From Prosthecobacter gellanilyticus (GTDB taxonomy: Bacteria; Verrucomicrobiota; Verrucomicrobiia; Verrucomicrobiales; Verrucomicrobiaceae): 64,000 bases of DNA. Location: positions 1-64,000 of the forward strand of contig NZ_BKAG01000032.1 in NCBI RefSeq assembly GCF_007992435.1, given 5' to 3'. Each line of letters opens with the position of its first letter. The first letter of the stretch is position 1. Below the pieces are notes generated by a model. The model did not search any database. It was not told where the DNA came from and was given only the letters and a program-made list of their open reading frames with translations. Below are positions 31,845 to 42,831 of this stretch, in pieces. A program made the translations under genes and the position numbers.

Positions 31845-33014
31845 ATGGACCGTCCCCGCCTGCTCATCATCAGCCACACGTACGCGGCCACGGAGAATCG
31901 TAAAAAGATCCAGGCCCTCGCGGCGCATTTTGACGTCGTGTGTGTGACCTCGGCGCTGGAGTCTCACCTCATCCTTGGACGTGCGGCTTCTGATTTCGAT
32001 GATGATGGCGATGCAGCCACGCGCACCTATGAGCTGGTCCGCTGCCAGCGTAACACGCCTAACGAAACACGTTTCTATTATCGGGGGCTGTCCAAGGTCA
32101 TGCAGAGCGGACGTCTTGATGTCATCCTCGTCGAGAATGAACCCTGGTCAGTCGTGTGCCTGCAGGCGCGGCTGCTGAAGTCTCTCCACCAGCCGCACGC
32201 ATTGTTCGGCGTGTTTACCTGGGAGAACGTTGAACGCACGGGATTGAAGGGCTGGATCCTGGACAAGGTCTACCGGTTTGCCGCAGCCACCACGGACTTC
32301 TTCATTGCGGGAAGCCAGCGCACAGCGGCCATTTTGACCTCTCGCGGGATGCCTCTGGAGAAGATTCTAGTCGCCGGGCAGCTTGGTGTTGATCTGGCCA
32401 GTCACTCTCCTGCTCATGGAGATGAGAGAGAAGCGCTTCGTGGCGGTCAGGGCCTGCCGGAGAAGGCTTTCGTGGTCGGCTACTGCGGTCGCTGGGTGGA
32501 GGCCAAGGGTCTGCATGAACTGGTTTCCGCCTGTGATGGTATGAAGGCTGTGCATCTGGCGCTTCTCGGTGCGGGACCGCTCCATCCCTGGTTGGAGGAA
32601 CAGGCGCGCACGCGGCCCTGGATGCATCTGCTCGGCGCGCGGCCTCATGCGGAAGTGCCTGATTTTCTGCGCTGCCTGGATGTCTTCGTTCTGGCCAGCA
32701 AACCCTACCACAAGGATGGGGAGAACTGGGAGGAGCAGTTCGGTCATGTCTTGATCGAGGCCATGGCCTGCCAGGTGGCCACGGTCGGTTCCAGCAGCGG
32801 TGCCATCCCGGAGGTGGTGGGCGAGCCGGAAGTGGTGTTTCCCTGGGGTGACGCGGGAGTGTTAAAACAAATTTTAGTTAGGCTGCAGGAAGATGCCGGC
32901 TTCCTGTCCGACATCGTGCGGCGCCAGTACCAACAGGTGCTTGAGAAACACACGCACGAGGCTCTCGCGACTCATTGGACCGCCTTCATTCGCAAGAACC
33001 TTCCCAGATCTTGA
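31845..33014 (+). CDS. Glycosyltransferase family 4 (1)
   Basis: A GT-B retaining glycosyltransferase of 389 aa for assembly of the surface glycan. The N-terminal acceptor half begins PRLLIISHTYAATENRKKIQALAAHFDVV. The C-terminal donor half has VVGYCGRWVEAKGLHELVSA, HLALLGAGPLHPWLEE, VPDFLRCLDVFVLASK, and the E-x7-E motif in EEQFGHVLIEAMACQVATVGSSSGAIPEVV. Sugar specificity is not predictable. The methyltransferase-like gene starts 5 bp after its stop. Confidence 0.88.
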   Translation: MDRPRLLIISHTYAATENRKKIQALAAHFDVVCVTSALESHLILGRAASDFDDDGDAATRTYELVRCQRNTPNETRFYYRGLSKVMQSGRLDVILVENEPWSVVCLQARLLKSLHQPHALFGVFTWENVERTGLKGWILDKVYRFAAATTDFFIAGSQRTAAILTSRGMPLEKILVAGQLGVDLASHSPAHGDEREALRGGQGLPEKAFVVGYCGRWVEAKGLHELVSACDGMKAVHLALLGAGPLHPWLEEQARTRPWMHLLGARPHAEVPDFLRCLDVFVLASKPYHKDGENWEEQFGHVLIEAMACQVATVGSSSGAIPEVVGEPEVVFPWGDAGVLKQILVRLQEDAGFLSDIVRRQYQQVLEKHTHEALATHWTAFIRKNLPRS

Positions 33015-33019
33015 CTAAC

Positions 33020-33748
33020 ATGCGTCGCTGCCTCCATCTCGCCGCTTCACGCTTTGAGCGCCTCTCGCGCCCGGCCACGGCTCTGCTCTGCCAGCCTGGA
33101 TGGATTCATCTGGGCGAGCCGCCTATCGACTGGCCAGCTGAGGTGCGTGAGCAGATGCGTTTTGGAAACTGGACTGGCGCTACGCGTCTCTGGCTGGCCT
33201 CTCACTATCGCCGCCTGCGGCCACGCTACTCCGCGGAGGAGCTTGCGCAGCTTTATGCTGCCTGTGAGTTCCGCGAGTTCTTCTTCCAGGCTGGCGGACG
33301 GCTGGACTTTGAGGATGCGAGTTTTGATTTCATCGTCAGCGAGCACTTCTTCGAGCACCTGCAGCTTCCGGATGCGCTCGCGCTCATGAAGGAATGCCAG
33401 CGCCTCCTGCGTCCCGGTGGAGTCATCCGCACCAGCGTGCCGGATGCCGATCTGCGTGGTTATGCCCCTCCTGAGCCCCCGGGTTACCCGGGTGCCATCG
33501 TGCCCTGGGACCATCACCAAAAGCACAAGTCCCGCTGGAACGTGCACAGCTTCTCGGAGTTGTTACGCCTCGCCGGCTTGGAGCCACGGCCTATCCAATA
33601 TTGCACCAGTGACCGGCAGTATCACGATGATTTGAAGCTGGCCGCCTCGGCAGATCCGCAGCACGCTGCCGCCGACTTGATTGCCACCACGGACTACTTC
33701 CGCCGCCTGCCGTCCCTGATCATGGATGGCATCAAACCACGGACATGA
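33020..33748 (+). CDS. Methyltransferase-like protein lacking motif I
   Basis: A 242-aa protein from ATG 33020, related to type 11 SAM methyltransferases of polysaccharide loci. Recognisable parts are the post-core FDFIVSEHFFEHLQLPDALALMKECQRLLRPGGVIRTSVPDADL and the following HKSRWNVHSFSELLRLAGLE. The usual first strand and glycine-rich E/DxGxGxG cofactor loop are not present: the region before FDFIVSEHF goes from RRLRPRYSAEELAQLYAACEFREFFFQ straight to LDFEDASFDF. It is therefore either catalytically dead, a partner subunit, or has a strongly altered pocket. It overlaps the next ATG by 4 nt (ATGA), so the two are translationally coupled. Confidence 0.7.
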   Translation: MRRCLHLAASRFERLSRPATALLCQPGWIHLGEPPIDWPAEVREQMRFGNWTGATRLWLASHYRRLRPRYSAEELAQLYAACEFREFFFQAGGRLDFEDASFDFIVSEHFFEHLQLPDALALMKECQRLLRPGGVIRTSVPDADLRGYAPPEPPGYPGAIVPWDHHQKHKSRWNVHSFSELLRLAGLEPRPIQYCTSDRQYHDDLKLAASADPQHAAADLIATTDYFRRLPSLIMDGIKPRT

Positions 33749-34548
33749 TGAGAAGACTCCAGGACATGTGGCTTGGACTTCAGGATCTGCTGAAGTTTGA
33801 TCACGTGGCTCATCTGCTGTCCCAGCGTCTGCTGGGTCGGGGTGCGGGCTGGACGGTCTACCGCAAAGACAAGCTCTGCTTCCTCGTGGATCACAGCGCC
33901 GGGGACCAGAACGGCACGCGCGACTGCCTGACGCAGCCAATGTATCGTGACCTGCTCAAGCTCTTGAAGCTGCCGAAATCACTGCGCGTGCTGGACCTCG
34001 GCTCGAACGGCGGCGGCTTTCCGCTGCTCTGCCTGGATGAAGGTCACAACATCACAGCACTCGCCTGTGTGGAGGTGAATCCCTGGACCTTCTCGCGTCT
34101 GTCTCTGAACATCATGCATAATGTGGGCCTTCATGCGAAGCTGATGAACGTCGCCATCGGCGGTCATGCGCGGCTGCTGCGTCTGCGCCTGTCTCGCGGC
34201 GGTACCGGTCATTCCATTTATGAAGGCTCCGCCTCGGGAGATGAAGTGGAGATCCGTGTCCGCAGTTTTGATGACATCTACACCGAGGCCTTTGGCGATG
34301 GGTTCGTGGATGTGTGCAAGATGGATGTTGAAGGCGCTGAGTATGAGACACTGCTGGAAGGTCACGCTGAGTCTCTCCGGAAGGTGCATCATCTCATCAT
34401 CGAGATTCACGAGGCACCTGCGGAGAAGCAGCAGGCCCTGCGCACTCGTCTCCAGGCGCTGGGCTTGAAGCATGTCATGACCTCTCAGGCCCATGACGAC
34501 GTGCATCTTTTCACCAACGAGACCTGGTCCGCGGGAGGTTCCGTTTGA
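33745..34548 (+). CDS. FkbM family methyltransferase (3)
   Basis: A SAM-dependent methyltransferase of 267 aa. Motif I is RVLDLGSNGGGFPLLCLDEGH, with CVEVNPWTFSRL as the ribose-binding acidic loop; the FkbM signature is VCKMDVEGAEYETLLEGHAESL and IIEIHEAP follows. It is coupled to the preceding methyltransferase-like gene by an ATGA overlap, so the two may work together, the intact enzyme compensating for its partner's missing cofactor loop. It converges with the minus-strand GT9 gene, with 8 bp between stops. Confidence 0.85.
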   Translation: MMRRLQDMWLGLQDLLKFDHVAHLLSQRLLGRGAGWTVYRKDKLCFLVDHSAGDQNGTRDCLTQPMYRDLLKLLKLPKSLRVLDLGSNGGGFPLLCLDEGHNITALACVEVNPWTFSRLSLNIMHNVGLHAKLMNVAIGGHARLLRLRLSRGGTGHSIYEGSASGDEVEIRVRSFDDIYTEAFGDGFVDVCKMDVEGAEYETLLEGHAESLRKVHHLIIEIHEAPAEKQQALRTRLQALGLKHVMTSQAHDDVHLFTNETWSAGGSV

Positions 34549-34556
34549 GCCAGCGT

Positions 34557-37275
<2,719 letters not shown>

Positions 37276-37292
37276 AAAAGTTCATCTCATGA

Positions 37293-37333
37293 GCGGCAAC
37301 TTGTGGGTGAGCGGATGGTTGAAGAGTTGCCGC
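37293..37333. other. Inverted repeat between exosortase and acyltransferase genes
   Basis: Arms GCGGCAACT (37293-37301) and AGTTGCCGC (37325-37333) are perfect 9-bp complements around a 23-nt loop, starting 17 bp after the exosortase stop and ending 35 bp before the acyltransferase start. No T-tract follows on either strand. It could be an RNA-stability hairpin, a Rho-linked terminator or an operator for the next gene. Confidence 0.45.
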
Positions 37334-37368
37334 CCGGAAGATTTGAAGCGGTCGTCTAACTTGCCCCC

Positions 37369-38538
37369 ATGAACCAGCGGCTGGACCAGAATTCAGAACT
37401 GATGATTGACGCATTGCGGGGCATCGCAGCCGTGATGGTGCTGCTGTCACACTGCTTTGACCTGGCGATCGCGGACAAGTTTGGCTGGAACTATGCCGAC
37501 ACCCCCGCTGGGTGGAGGCTGGCGCGCGCGACCATCGGCCACGGTGGCTTCTGGGTGTGGTCATTTTTCATGATCTCCGGCATCTGCATTCACAGGTCGA
37601 TCATGAAGGGCATGCAGGATGGAACCTTCTCCTGGCGAACGTATGGCCTGGCACGGCTGACACGCATTTATCCCCTGTTCCTGCTCGGCCTCCTGCTGGC
37701 GGTGATCACCTGGCTGTTGCATGAGGACTTTGGGGGCTCCTCCCAGCAGCCCTGGCCCTGGCGGCAGTTTCTCGCCAGCATTGCCGGCCTGCATATCATG
37801 ACGTGCTCCTTCCCCGGCTTTGAGACCTCCTGGAGCCTGAGCTGTGAATTGATCTATTATGCTGCCTGGCCCGTTCTTTTGCGGCTTGTGGGTGGGAGCA
37901 CGAGCAAGACTGCATTCGTGGCCATCCTGGGCTCCTTGGCCGGCGCCGCCCTCATCCTCATGATCTGGAAAGGGCTTCACCAGATGGAACACAGCGCGTC
38001 CGTGGACGGAATGTGGACGACGCTGGTGCTGTTTCCGGTGTGGGTCTCCGGTGCCTGGATGGCTGCTCACTGGCAGCACGGCGGGCTGGTAGTTTCCCGA
38101 AACTTTTGGTTAGGCTCTTTTCTCCTCTGCCTGCTCTCCGAGCTGCTGCTGGCGACCCTCAAGTTCAAGCAGTACCCAGGCTGGGCGCTCCACCTGGCGG
38201 GCTTGAGCGCCATTCCAGGGCTCATGTTCCTGCTGTCAGGTGCCGGGCATCTCCGGCTCTTGCTCCGGCCTGCTGCCCAGCCTTCCTGCCGCTGGCTTGG
38301 CCGACTTAGCTATCCCTGCTACATCCTGCATTTGCAGATCCTGCTATTGATCAACTACTGGGTGAACAAGATCGCGCCTGACAGCATCACCAAGCGTCCA
38401 GTGGTGCATTCAGTGGTGGAGTTTGTGCTGGTGCTGGCCCTGCTGAGTGTGATCGGGCCCAGGCTGGAGTCCTTTTTTCTGAACTGGCGCGCGGGCATTC
38501 TTGCCAGAGCTCATCTGCGCATCGTCCGGGCTGTCTGA
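37369..38538 (+). CDS. Acyltransferase family 3 (OafA-like) membrane protein
   Basis: An integral membrane O-acyltransferase of 389 aa with about ten helices, probably O-acetylating the glycan. The family landmarks are an N-terminal LRGIAAVMVLLSHCFDL (conserved Arg and catalytic His), GGFWVWSFFMISGICIHRS, RLTRIYPLF and SWSLSCELIYYAAWPVLLRL. No SGNH domain is fused at the C-terminus. A 93-bp gap with a hairpin separates it from exosortase. The asparagine synthase gene starts 12 bp after its stop. Confidence 0.88.
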   Translation: MNQRLDQNSELMIDALRGIAAVMVLLSHCFDLAIADKFGWNYADTPAGWRLARATIGHGGFWVWSFFMISGICIHRSIMKGMQDGTFSWRTYGLARLTRIYPLFLLGLLLAVITWLLHEDFGGSSQQPWPWRQFLASIAGLHIMTCSFPGFETSWSLSCELIYYAAWPVLLRLVGGSTSKTAFVAILGSLAGAALILMIWKGLHQMEHSASVDGMWTTLVLFPVWVSGAWMAAHWQHGGLVVSRNFWLGSFLLCLLSELLLATLKFKQYPGWALHLAGLSAIPGLMFLLSGAGHLRLLLRPAAQPSCRWLGRLSYPCYILHLQILLLINYWVNKIAPDSITKRPVVHSVVEFVLVLALLSVIGPRLESFFLNWRAGILARAHLRIVRAV

Positions 38539-38550
38539 GAGACTGTTTTT

Positions 38551-40491
38551 ATGTGTGGTTTTGTCGGCTGCTTTGCTCCATCGGGCCAGCCTCTGCCTTC
38601 AGCGGGAGTTTTGGAGTCCATGCTGCGCAGCATCCGCCATCGCGGGCCGGATGATGAGGGCTTTCATACGGTGTCTTTTTCTCAAAGGAGCACCCAGGTG
38701 CATCTGCCGGGGCAGAGCCTGGCCGCAGGCACGGACGGCGGCTTTGGCTTCGCACGACTGAGCATCCAGGATCTCTCGGAGGCGGGTCATCAGCCGATGT
38801 GCAGCCGTGATGGAAGGGTGGTGCTGGTCTTCAATGGAGAGATCTACAATGCTGGCGCGCTGCGTGACCAGCTGCGGTCTCAAGGCGCGGAGTTTCGCGG
38901 GCACTCGGACACGGAGGTGATCCTGCGGATGTATGAGCTTCACGGCTGGGATGCTGTGCTGGCAAAAATCGAGGGCATGTTTGCCATCGCCATCGCGGAT
39001 GTGAGGACGGGCCTGCTGCGCATGGCGCGGGATCACTTTGGCATCAAGCCTCTGTATCACACCCAGCTCGCGGATGGCACGCTGCTCTTCGGTTCGGAGA
39101 TCAAGGCGTTTCTGCATCACCCAGCCTTCCGCGCGGAGCTGGAGACGGCGCATCTGGCCGAACAAATGATGTTTCGCTACACGGCGTGGGATCGCACCTT
39201 GCTGCGCGGAGTCCAGCAGCTGCCGCCGGGGCATGAGATGTGCCGGCAGGCGGATGGCAGCCTCACCCTGAAGCGCTACTGGGCGCTGCCAGATGCGGTG
39301 GATGGAAAGGCGGATGCGAATGCGCTCCGCGAAACCCTGCGGCAGGCCGTGCGCAGCCAGCTCGTGAGTGATGTGCCTCTCGGCACGCAGCTCAGCGGTG
39401 GCATTGATTCATCTCTGGTGACTCTGGATGCGGCGCGGGCCAGCACGGTGACACGGCACAGCTTTTCGATCGTCTTCGATGATCCGGAGGTCAGTGAAGA
39501 TGTCTGGATCACCGAGGCTGCGCGCAAGGCTGGCGTGCACAGTCATCGCTACCTGTTTTCACCCAGGCACTTCGCGGAAGATTTTTCACGGGTCACCTGG
39601 CATCTCGATCAACCTCCAGGCAATCCCAACACGCTGGCGATCGACCTGCTGGCGCGTGAAGCGAGACAGACGGTGAAGGTGCTCCTCACCGGCGAGGGCT
39701 GTGATGAGCTCTTCGCGGGTTACAATCGCTTTTACTACACAGCGCTTCAGCAGCAGCATCCCGCGCTGTTCCGGGCGGGTGCCAGGCTGGCAGGAAGGTC
39801 ACGCGGGCGTCTTTGGAGGCTGTTGGGCCAGGCAGGAGAGAGCCTGGAACGTCAGATGGTCACGGGCTCAGCCTACGGTGCCGCAGCTCTGATCACAGAT
39901 CTGCTGCCTGATGCACGTGTGGAAGATGCGCTCACTCGCCGTCTCGATCACCTCGCGGCTTTGCCTGGAGATGGTCTGCGCAAACAGATCCGCTATGAGG
40001 CGGAAACGTATCTGCCGGATCTCTTGCTGCGGCAGGACAAGATGACCATGGCCCATGGAGTCGAGTGCCGGGTGCCGTTTCTAGATTTGCAGGTCGCCAA
40101 GGCCGCGCGCTCCCTGCCTCTGAGCGCGCTGGCTGGAGCCGCCTATGGACCGAATGCCCGGATGCGCGGCACGAAGCGGATGATCAAGCAGATCGCTGCA
40201 GATGAGTTTGGCGCTGCCTTCGCCTTCCGGCGGAAGCGGGGTTTCGATGTGCCGCTGGCTTCCTTTTTCAGGCAGCCCGAGGTGCGTTCCAGGATTCAGG
40301 ATGAATGGCTCCCGGGCATGAAGAGACGCGGGATCGTAAACGGCAGCGCCGTGGAGGCTCTCTGGAAGAGTCTGCAGAATGAACCCAAAGGCGGGAAGTC
40401 GGCCGCCGAGGCGCTCTGGGTCGCCCTAGGTTTAGAAGTCTGGGCAGGGGGAGTGCTAAATTTCAAATCAGAAATTCCTCTAGATAGCTAA
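38551..40491 (+). CDS. asnB: Asparagine synthase (glutamine-hydrolysing), AsnB type (1)
   Basis: A glutamine-dependent amidotransferase of 646 aa. The N-terminal Ntn glutaminase begins MCGFVGCF with Cys2 as nucleophile, then IRHRGPDDEG, FGFARLSIQDLS and VFNGEIYNAGALRDQL. The C-terminal ATP-pyrophosphatase domain has the P-loop LSGGIDSSLV and LTGEGCDELFAGYNRFYYTAL, plus MTMAHGVECRVPFLD. In exosortase-linked polysaccharide loci such proteins are thought to amidate a sugar acid or peptide rather than supply free Asn; that is inference. It is paired with a second AsnB-type gene at 42832. Confidence 0.93.
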   Translation: MCGFVGCFAPSGQPLPSAGVLESMLRSIRHRGPDDEGFHTVSFSQRSTQVHLPGQSLAAGTDGGFGFARLSIQDLSEAGHQPMCSRDGRVVLVFNGEIYNAGALRDQLRSQGAEFRGHSDTEVILRMYELHGWDAVLAKIEGMFAIAIADVRTGLLRMARDHFGIKPLYHTQLADGTLLFGSEIKAFLHHPAFRAELETAHLAEQMMFRYTAWDRTLLRGVQQLPPGHEMCRQADGSLTLKRYWALPDAVDGKADANALRETLRQAVRSQLVSDVPLGTQLSGGIDSSLVTLDAARASTVTRHSFSIVFDDPEVSEDVWITEAARKAGVHSHRYLFSPRHFAEDFSRVTWHLDQPPGNPNTLAIDLLAREARQTVKVLLTGEGCDELFAGYNRFYYTALQQQHPALFRAGARLAGRSRGRLWRLLGQAGESLERQMVTGSAYGAAALITDLLPDARVEDALTRRLDHLAALPGDGLRKQIRYEAETYLPDLLLRQDKMTMAHGVECRVPFLDLQVAKAARSLPLSALAGAAYGPNARMRGTKRMIKQIAADEFGAAFAFRRKRGFDVPLASFFRQPEVRSRIQDEWLPGMKRRGIVNGSAVEALWKSLQNEPKGGKSAAEALWVALGLEVWAGGVLNFKSEIPLDS

Positions 40492-40553
40492 AAAATCTAT
40501 ATTTTCTAAAATTATATTGGCGGAAATGTAAATTTATGGAAAATTTATTGTGT
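40492..40553 (+). promoter_or_regulatory. AT-rich promoter-like island before PEP-CTERM gene
   Basis: These 62 bases are almost all A/T, in sharp contrast to the surrounding GC-rich DNA. They include TATATTTTCTAAAATTATATT near 40498-40518 and further A/T runs up to the ATG. This suggests an own promoter for the PEP-CTERM gene, independent of the upstream transcript. I could not place confident -35/-10 boxes, and no sigma-54 GG-GC pattern with correct spacing is present. Confidence 0.45.
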
Positions 40554-41387
40554 ATGAAATTAAACGCCCTCTTCTTCACCCTGCTTTTCGGGCTGGCTGC
40601 CGTCTCGGCGCAGGCTGACCCAGCAGTTATCAATGGCGTGGACCGTGATGGTTGGGGCGGCGTCTATCAGATCGACGGCCCGGCTTTTGATAACGGCAAC
40701 TACTGGTGGATGTGCATGGAACCCAATGGCAGCCCTTCGGCCACCATCAGCGAGGGATTCATTGCGGATGCCATCACCCTTTTGGATGGCTGGGATCAGC
40801 AGAACACAACGAGGCAGAACTTTTTCATCAATGACCCGAGCGCGAATCCCGCGCTGCAAGTGAGGGTGATCGAGTATGTGCTGGACACCTATCTGCCCTG
40901 GAACCTTGTGGGTGCGTCCAACCGCTTTCTCGAGCAGAGCTCCAACTCATCGCTCTTCGGCACGAACGACGATTTTTATAACGCCTTTTTTACCGTCCAG
41001 CACTTCATCGAGGAAGCCTATGGCAAGGGCAACATGGTGGACTTCACGGATATGTCCGAGTTCCTGCACGATAGCCAACCGGGCGACGTTCCCTGGAACG
41101 GTGGCAATGCCGCAGGAAATATCGACGCCTTCAATGCCCGCATGGCCCTGTTCAACAGCATCCTGAATGATGTGGAGAACAAGGCAGGAATCGCGGGCTT
41201 TTTTGAAAACTACAATGTCCAGGGAACCTATATCGTCGCCAATACGCTCTTCCCGGAAGGCGATGACGGCAATTGGCAGGATGCTCTCATCATCCTGGCT
41301 CCCGTCCCTGAGCCCAGCGGCGCGCTGCTGATCGCCTGCGCTGGCATCGTTGTCATGTTCCGCCGCTTCCGCCGGCTGGCTGCATGA
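40554..41387 (+). CDS. PEP-CTERM sorting domain protein
   Basis: An exported protein of 277 aa that should be a substrate of the exosortase at 35614. The signal peptide is MKLNALFFTLLFGLAAVSAQA. The mature domain, about 225 residues, is rich in Asn/Asp/Trp (GNYWWMCMEPNG, DGWDQQNTTRQNFF) and not recognised. The C-terminus is a textbook sorting tail: VPEPS at 251-255, a hydrophobic helix GALLIACAGIVVMF and a basic end RRFRRLAA. ATG 40554 gives the proper signal; an ATG at 40536 would add six residues. It is the only PEP-CTERM protein found in this window. Confidence 0.92.
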   Translation: MKLNALFFTLLFGLAAVSAQADPAVINGVDRDGWGGVYQIDGPAFDNGNYWWMCMEPNGSPSATISEGFIADAITLLDGWDQQNTTRQNFFINDPSANPALQVRVIEYVLDTYLPWNLVGASNRFLEQSSNSSLFGTNDDFYNAFFTVQHFIEEAYGKGNMVDFTDMSEFLHDSQPGDVPWNGGNAAGNIDAFNARMALFNSILNDVENKAGIAGFFENYNVQGTYIVANTLFPEGDDGNWQDALIILAPVPEPSGALLIACAGIVVMFRRFRRLAA

Positions 41388-41424
41388 GTGAATGATGCGG
41401 GCTTAAGGCTCGCTGAAAATAAAG

Positions 41425-42807
41425 ATGTCTCTCGAAGACAAGCTCTATCCGCTGCTGCGGCTCTACGAAGCCGCGCCGCAGCCTGTGAAAAGTCTGGCCG
41501 GACATGTCTACCGGACCCTGCCAGTGGCCTGGAGACAAGGTCAGGCCTACCCAAAGTTTCAACAAGAAGCACGTGACTGTGAGAGCTGGGATGCGGACAC
41601 GACCCGCCGATATCAAGTCAGTCATGTGCGTGAGTCCCTCATCGCCGCAGGCAAGGCACCTTTTTATGCGCGCCGCTTTGCCGAGGCAGGTGTGAAGCCG
41701 GAGCAGTTTGAATCGCTCGAGCAGCTCTCCGCTTATCCGCTGCTCACCAAGGCAGATCTGCATCAACACCGTGAAGAAATGGTGAACCCGGAGATCCCAG
41801 CCTCCCAGAGACTCTACATCACCACGGGTGGTTCCAGCGGTGTGCCGGTGGGCTTTTATCTTCAGCGCGGAGTCAGCCGCCCTAAGGAACAGGCCTTTCT
41901 CGAGGCGCAATGGTCACGGCGTGGCTATCGGCCAGGGGATCGTGTGGCCGTCATCCGCGGGGGTGTGACCTCCAGCAGGGCACGGGGCGGCATCAGCTAC
42001 TACGACGCCACGCGTGACTGGCTCATTCTCTCCTCCTACCATCTCACGCTGGATCGTCTGCCGGAGTATGTGGCGGCACTGCAGCGCTTCCGGCCTAACC
42101 ATTTGCATGCCTACCCGAGTGCCGCGCTGCTGCTGGCGCGGAGCCTGGAGCAGACTGGAATGAAGCTCAATTTTTCACTCACCTCCGTGCTCTGCGGATC
42201 GGAGAAGCTGGATGCCGAATCGCAGGCGTATCTGGAGCGCGTGTTCGATGCCCGTGTGTTTCACTGGTATGGTCACAGCGAGCGCGTGGTGCTGGCGGGG
42301 CAGGGAAGGCATACGGATCATCTCTACTTCTGGCCTGGCTACGGATACGTCGAGTTCGGCGAGGCTGATGCGCAGGGGTGCCGGGAGATCATTGGCACTT
42401 CCTTTCACAATCACGTCATGCCGTTGATCCGCTATCGCACCGGTGACTATGCTAAATTCAGCGCCCGCATGGACGGGGAGCTGCCCATGACTGAGATCGA
42501 GGCCGTGGTGGGGCGTGACTACGAGTTTCTCGTCAGTGCCACGGGCAGGCAGATCTCCCTGACGGCACTCAACATGCACGACAGCATCTTTGACGGCCTG
42601 CTGGCGGTGCAGTTTGCGCAGGGGAAGCCCGGGGAGGTGGAGTTTCGCTACCAGCCGGGGCCTGCGTGGCCGCCCGCGCGTGCGGAGTCCATGCGCGCCG
42701 GACTGCTGCGCAAGCTGGGGGATGACTTTGACCTCCGCCTTCGCGAGGTCGGGGAAGTCGAGAAGACAGTCTCAGGAAAGCATCGTTGGTTAGTCAAGAT
42801 GGCTTGA
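41425..42807 (+). CDS. PaaK/CapK-like adenylate-forming enzyme
   Basis: A 460-aa member of the phenylacetate-CoA ligase/CapK family, which activates a carboxylate with ATP. The adenylate-binding loop YITTGGSSGVPVGFYL lies at 131-146, followed by SRRGYRPGDRVAVIRGG, HAYPSAALLLARSLE, VLCGSEKLDAESQAYLERVF, HWYGHSERVVLAG and the hinge region LIRYRTGDYAKF. In polysaccharide loci CapK-like proteins are found without a phenylacetate pathway, so an acyl group for glycan decoration or an amide partner for the AsnB enzymes is more likely; the substrate is unknown. It sits between the PEP-CTERM gene and the second AsnB gene. Confidence 0.82.
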   Translation: MSLEDKLYPLLRLYEAAPQPVKSLAGHVYRTLPVAWRQGQAYPKFQQEARDCESWDADTTRRYQVSHVRESLIAAGKAPFYARRFAEAGVKPEQFESLEQLSAYPLLTKADLHQHREEMVNPEIPASQRLYITTGGSSGVPVGFYLQRGVSRPKEQAFLEAQWSRRGYRPGDRVAVIRGGVTSSRARGGISYYDATRDWLILSSYHLTLDRLPEYVAALQRFRPNHLHAYPSAALLLARSLEQTGMKLNFSLTSVLCGSEKLDAESQAYLERVFDARVFHWYGHSERVVLAGQGRHTDHLYFWPGYGYVEFGEADAQGCREIIGTSFHNHVMPLIRYRTGDYAKFSARMDGELPMTEIEAVVGRDYEFLVSATGRQISLTALNMHDSIFDGLLAVQFAQGKPGEVEFRYQPGPAWPPARAESMRAGLLRKLGDDFDLRLREVGEVEKTVSGKHRWLVKMA

Positions 42808-42831
42808 GGAGGGTTCATGCCCTGAATTCCT

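Noticed and set aside
40492-40553. A sigma-54 promoter before the PEP-CTERM gene
   Set aside because: A TTGGC is present near 40517, but the GC at the -12 position is missing, so the site is not supported.
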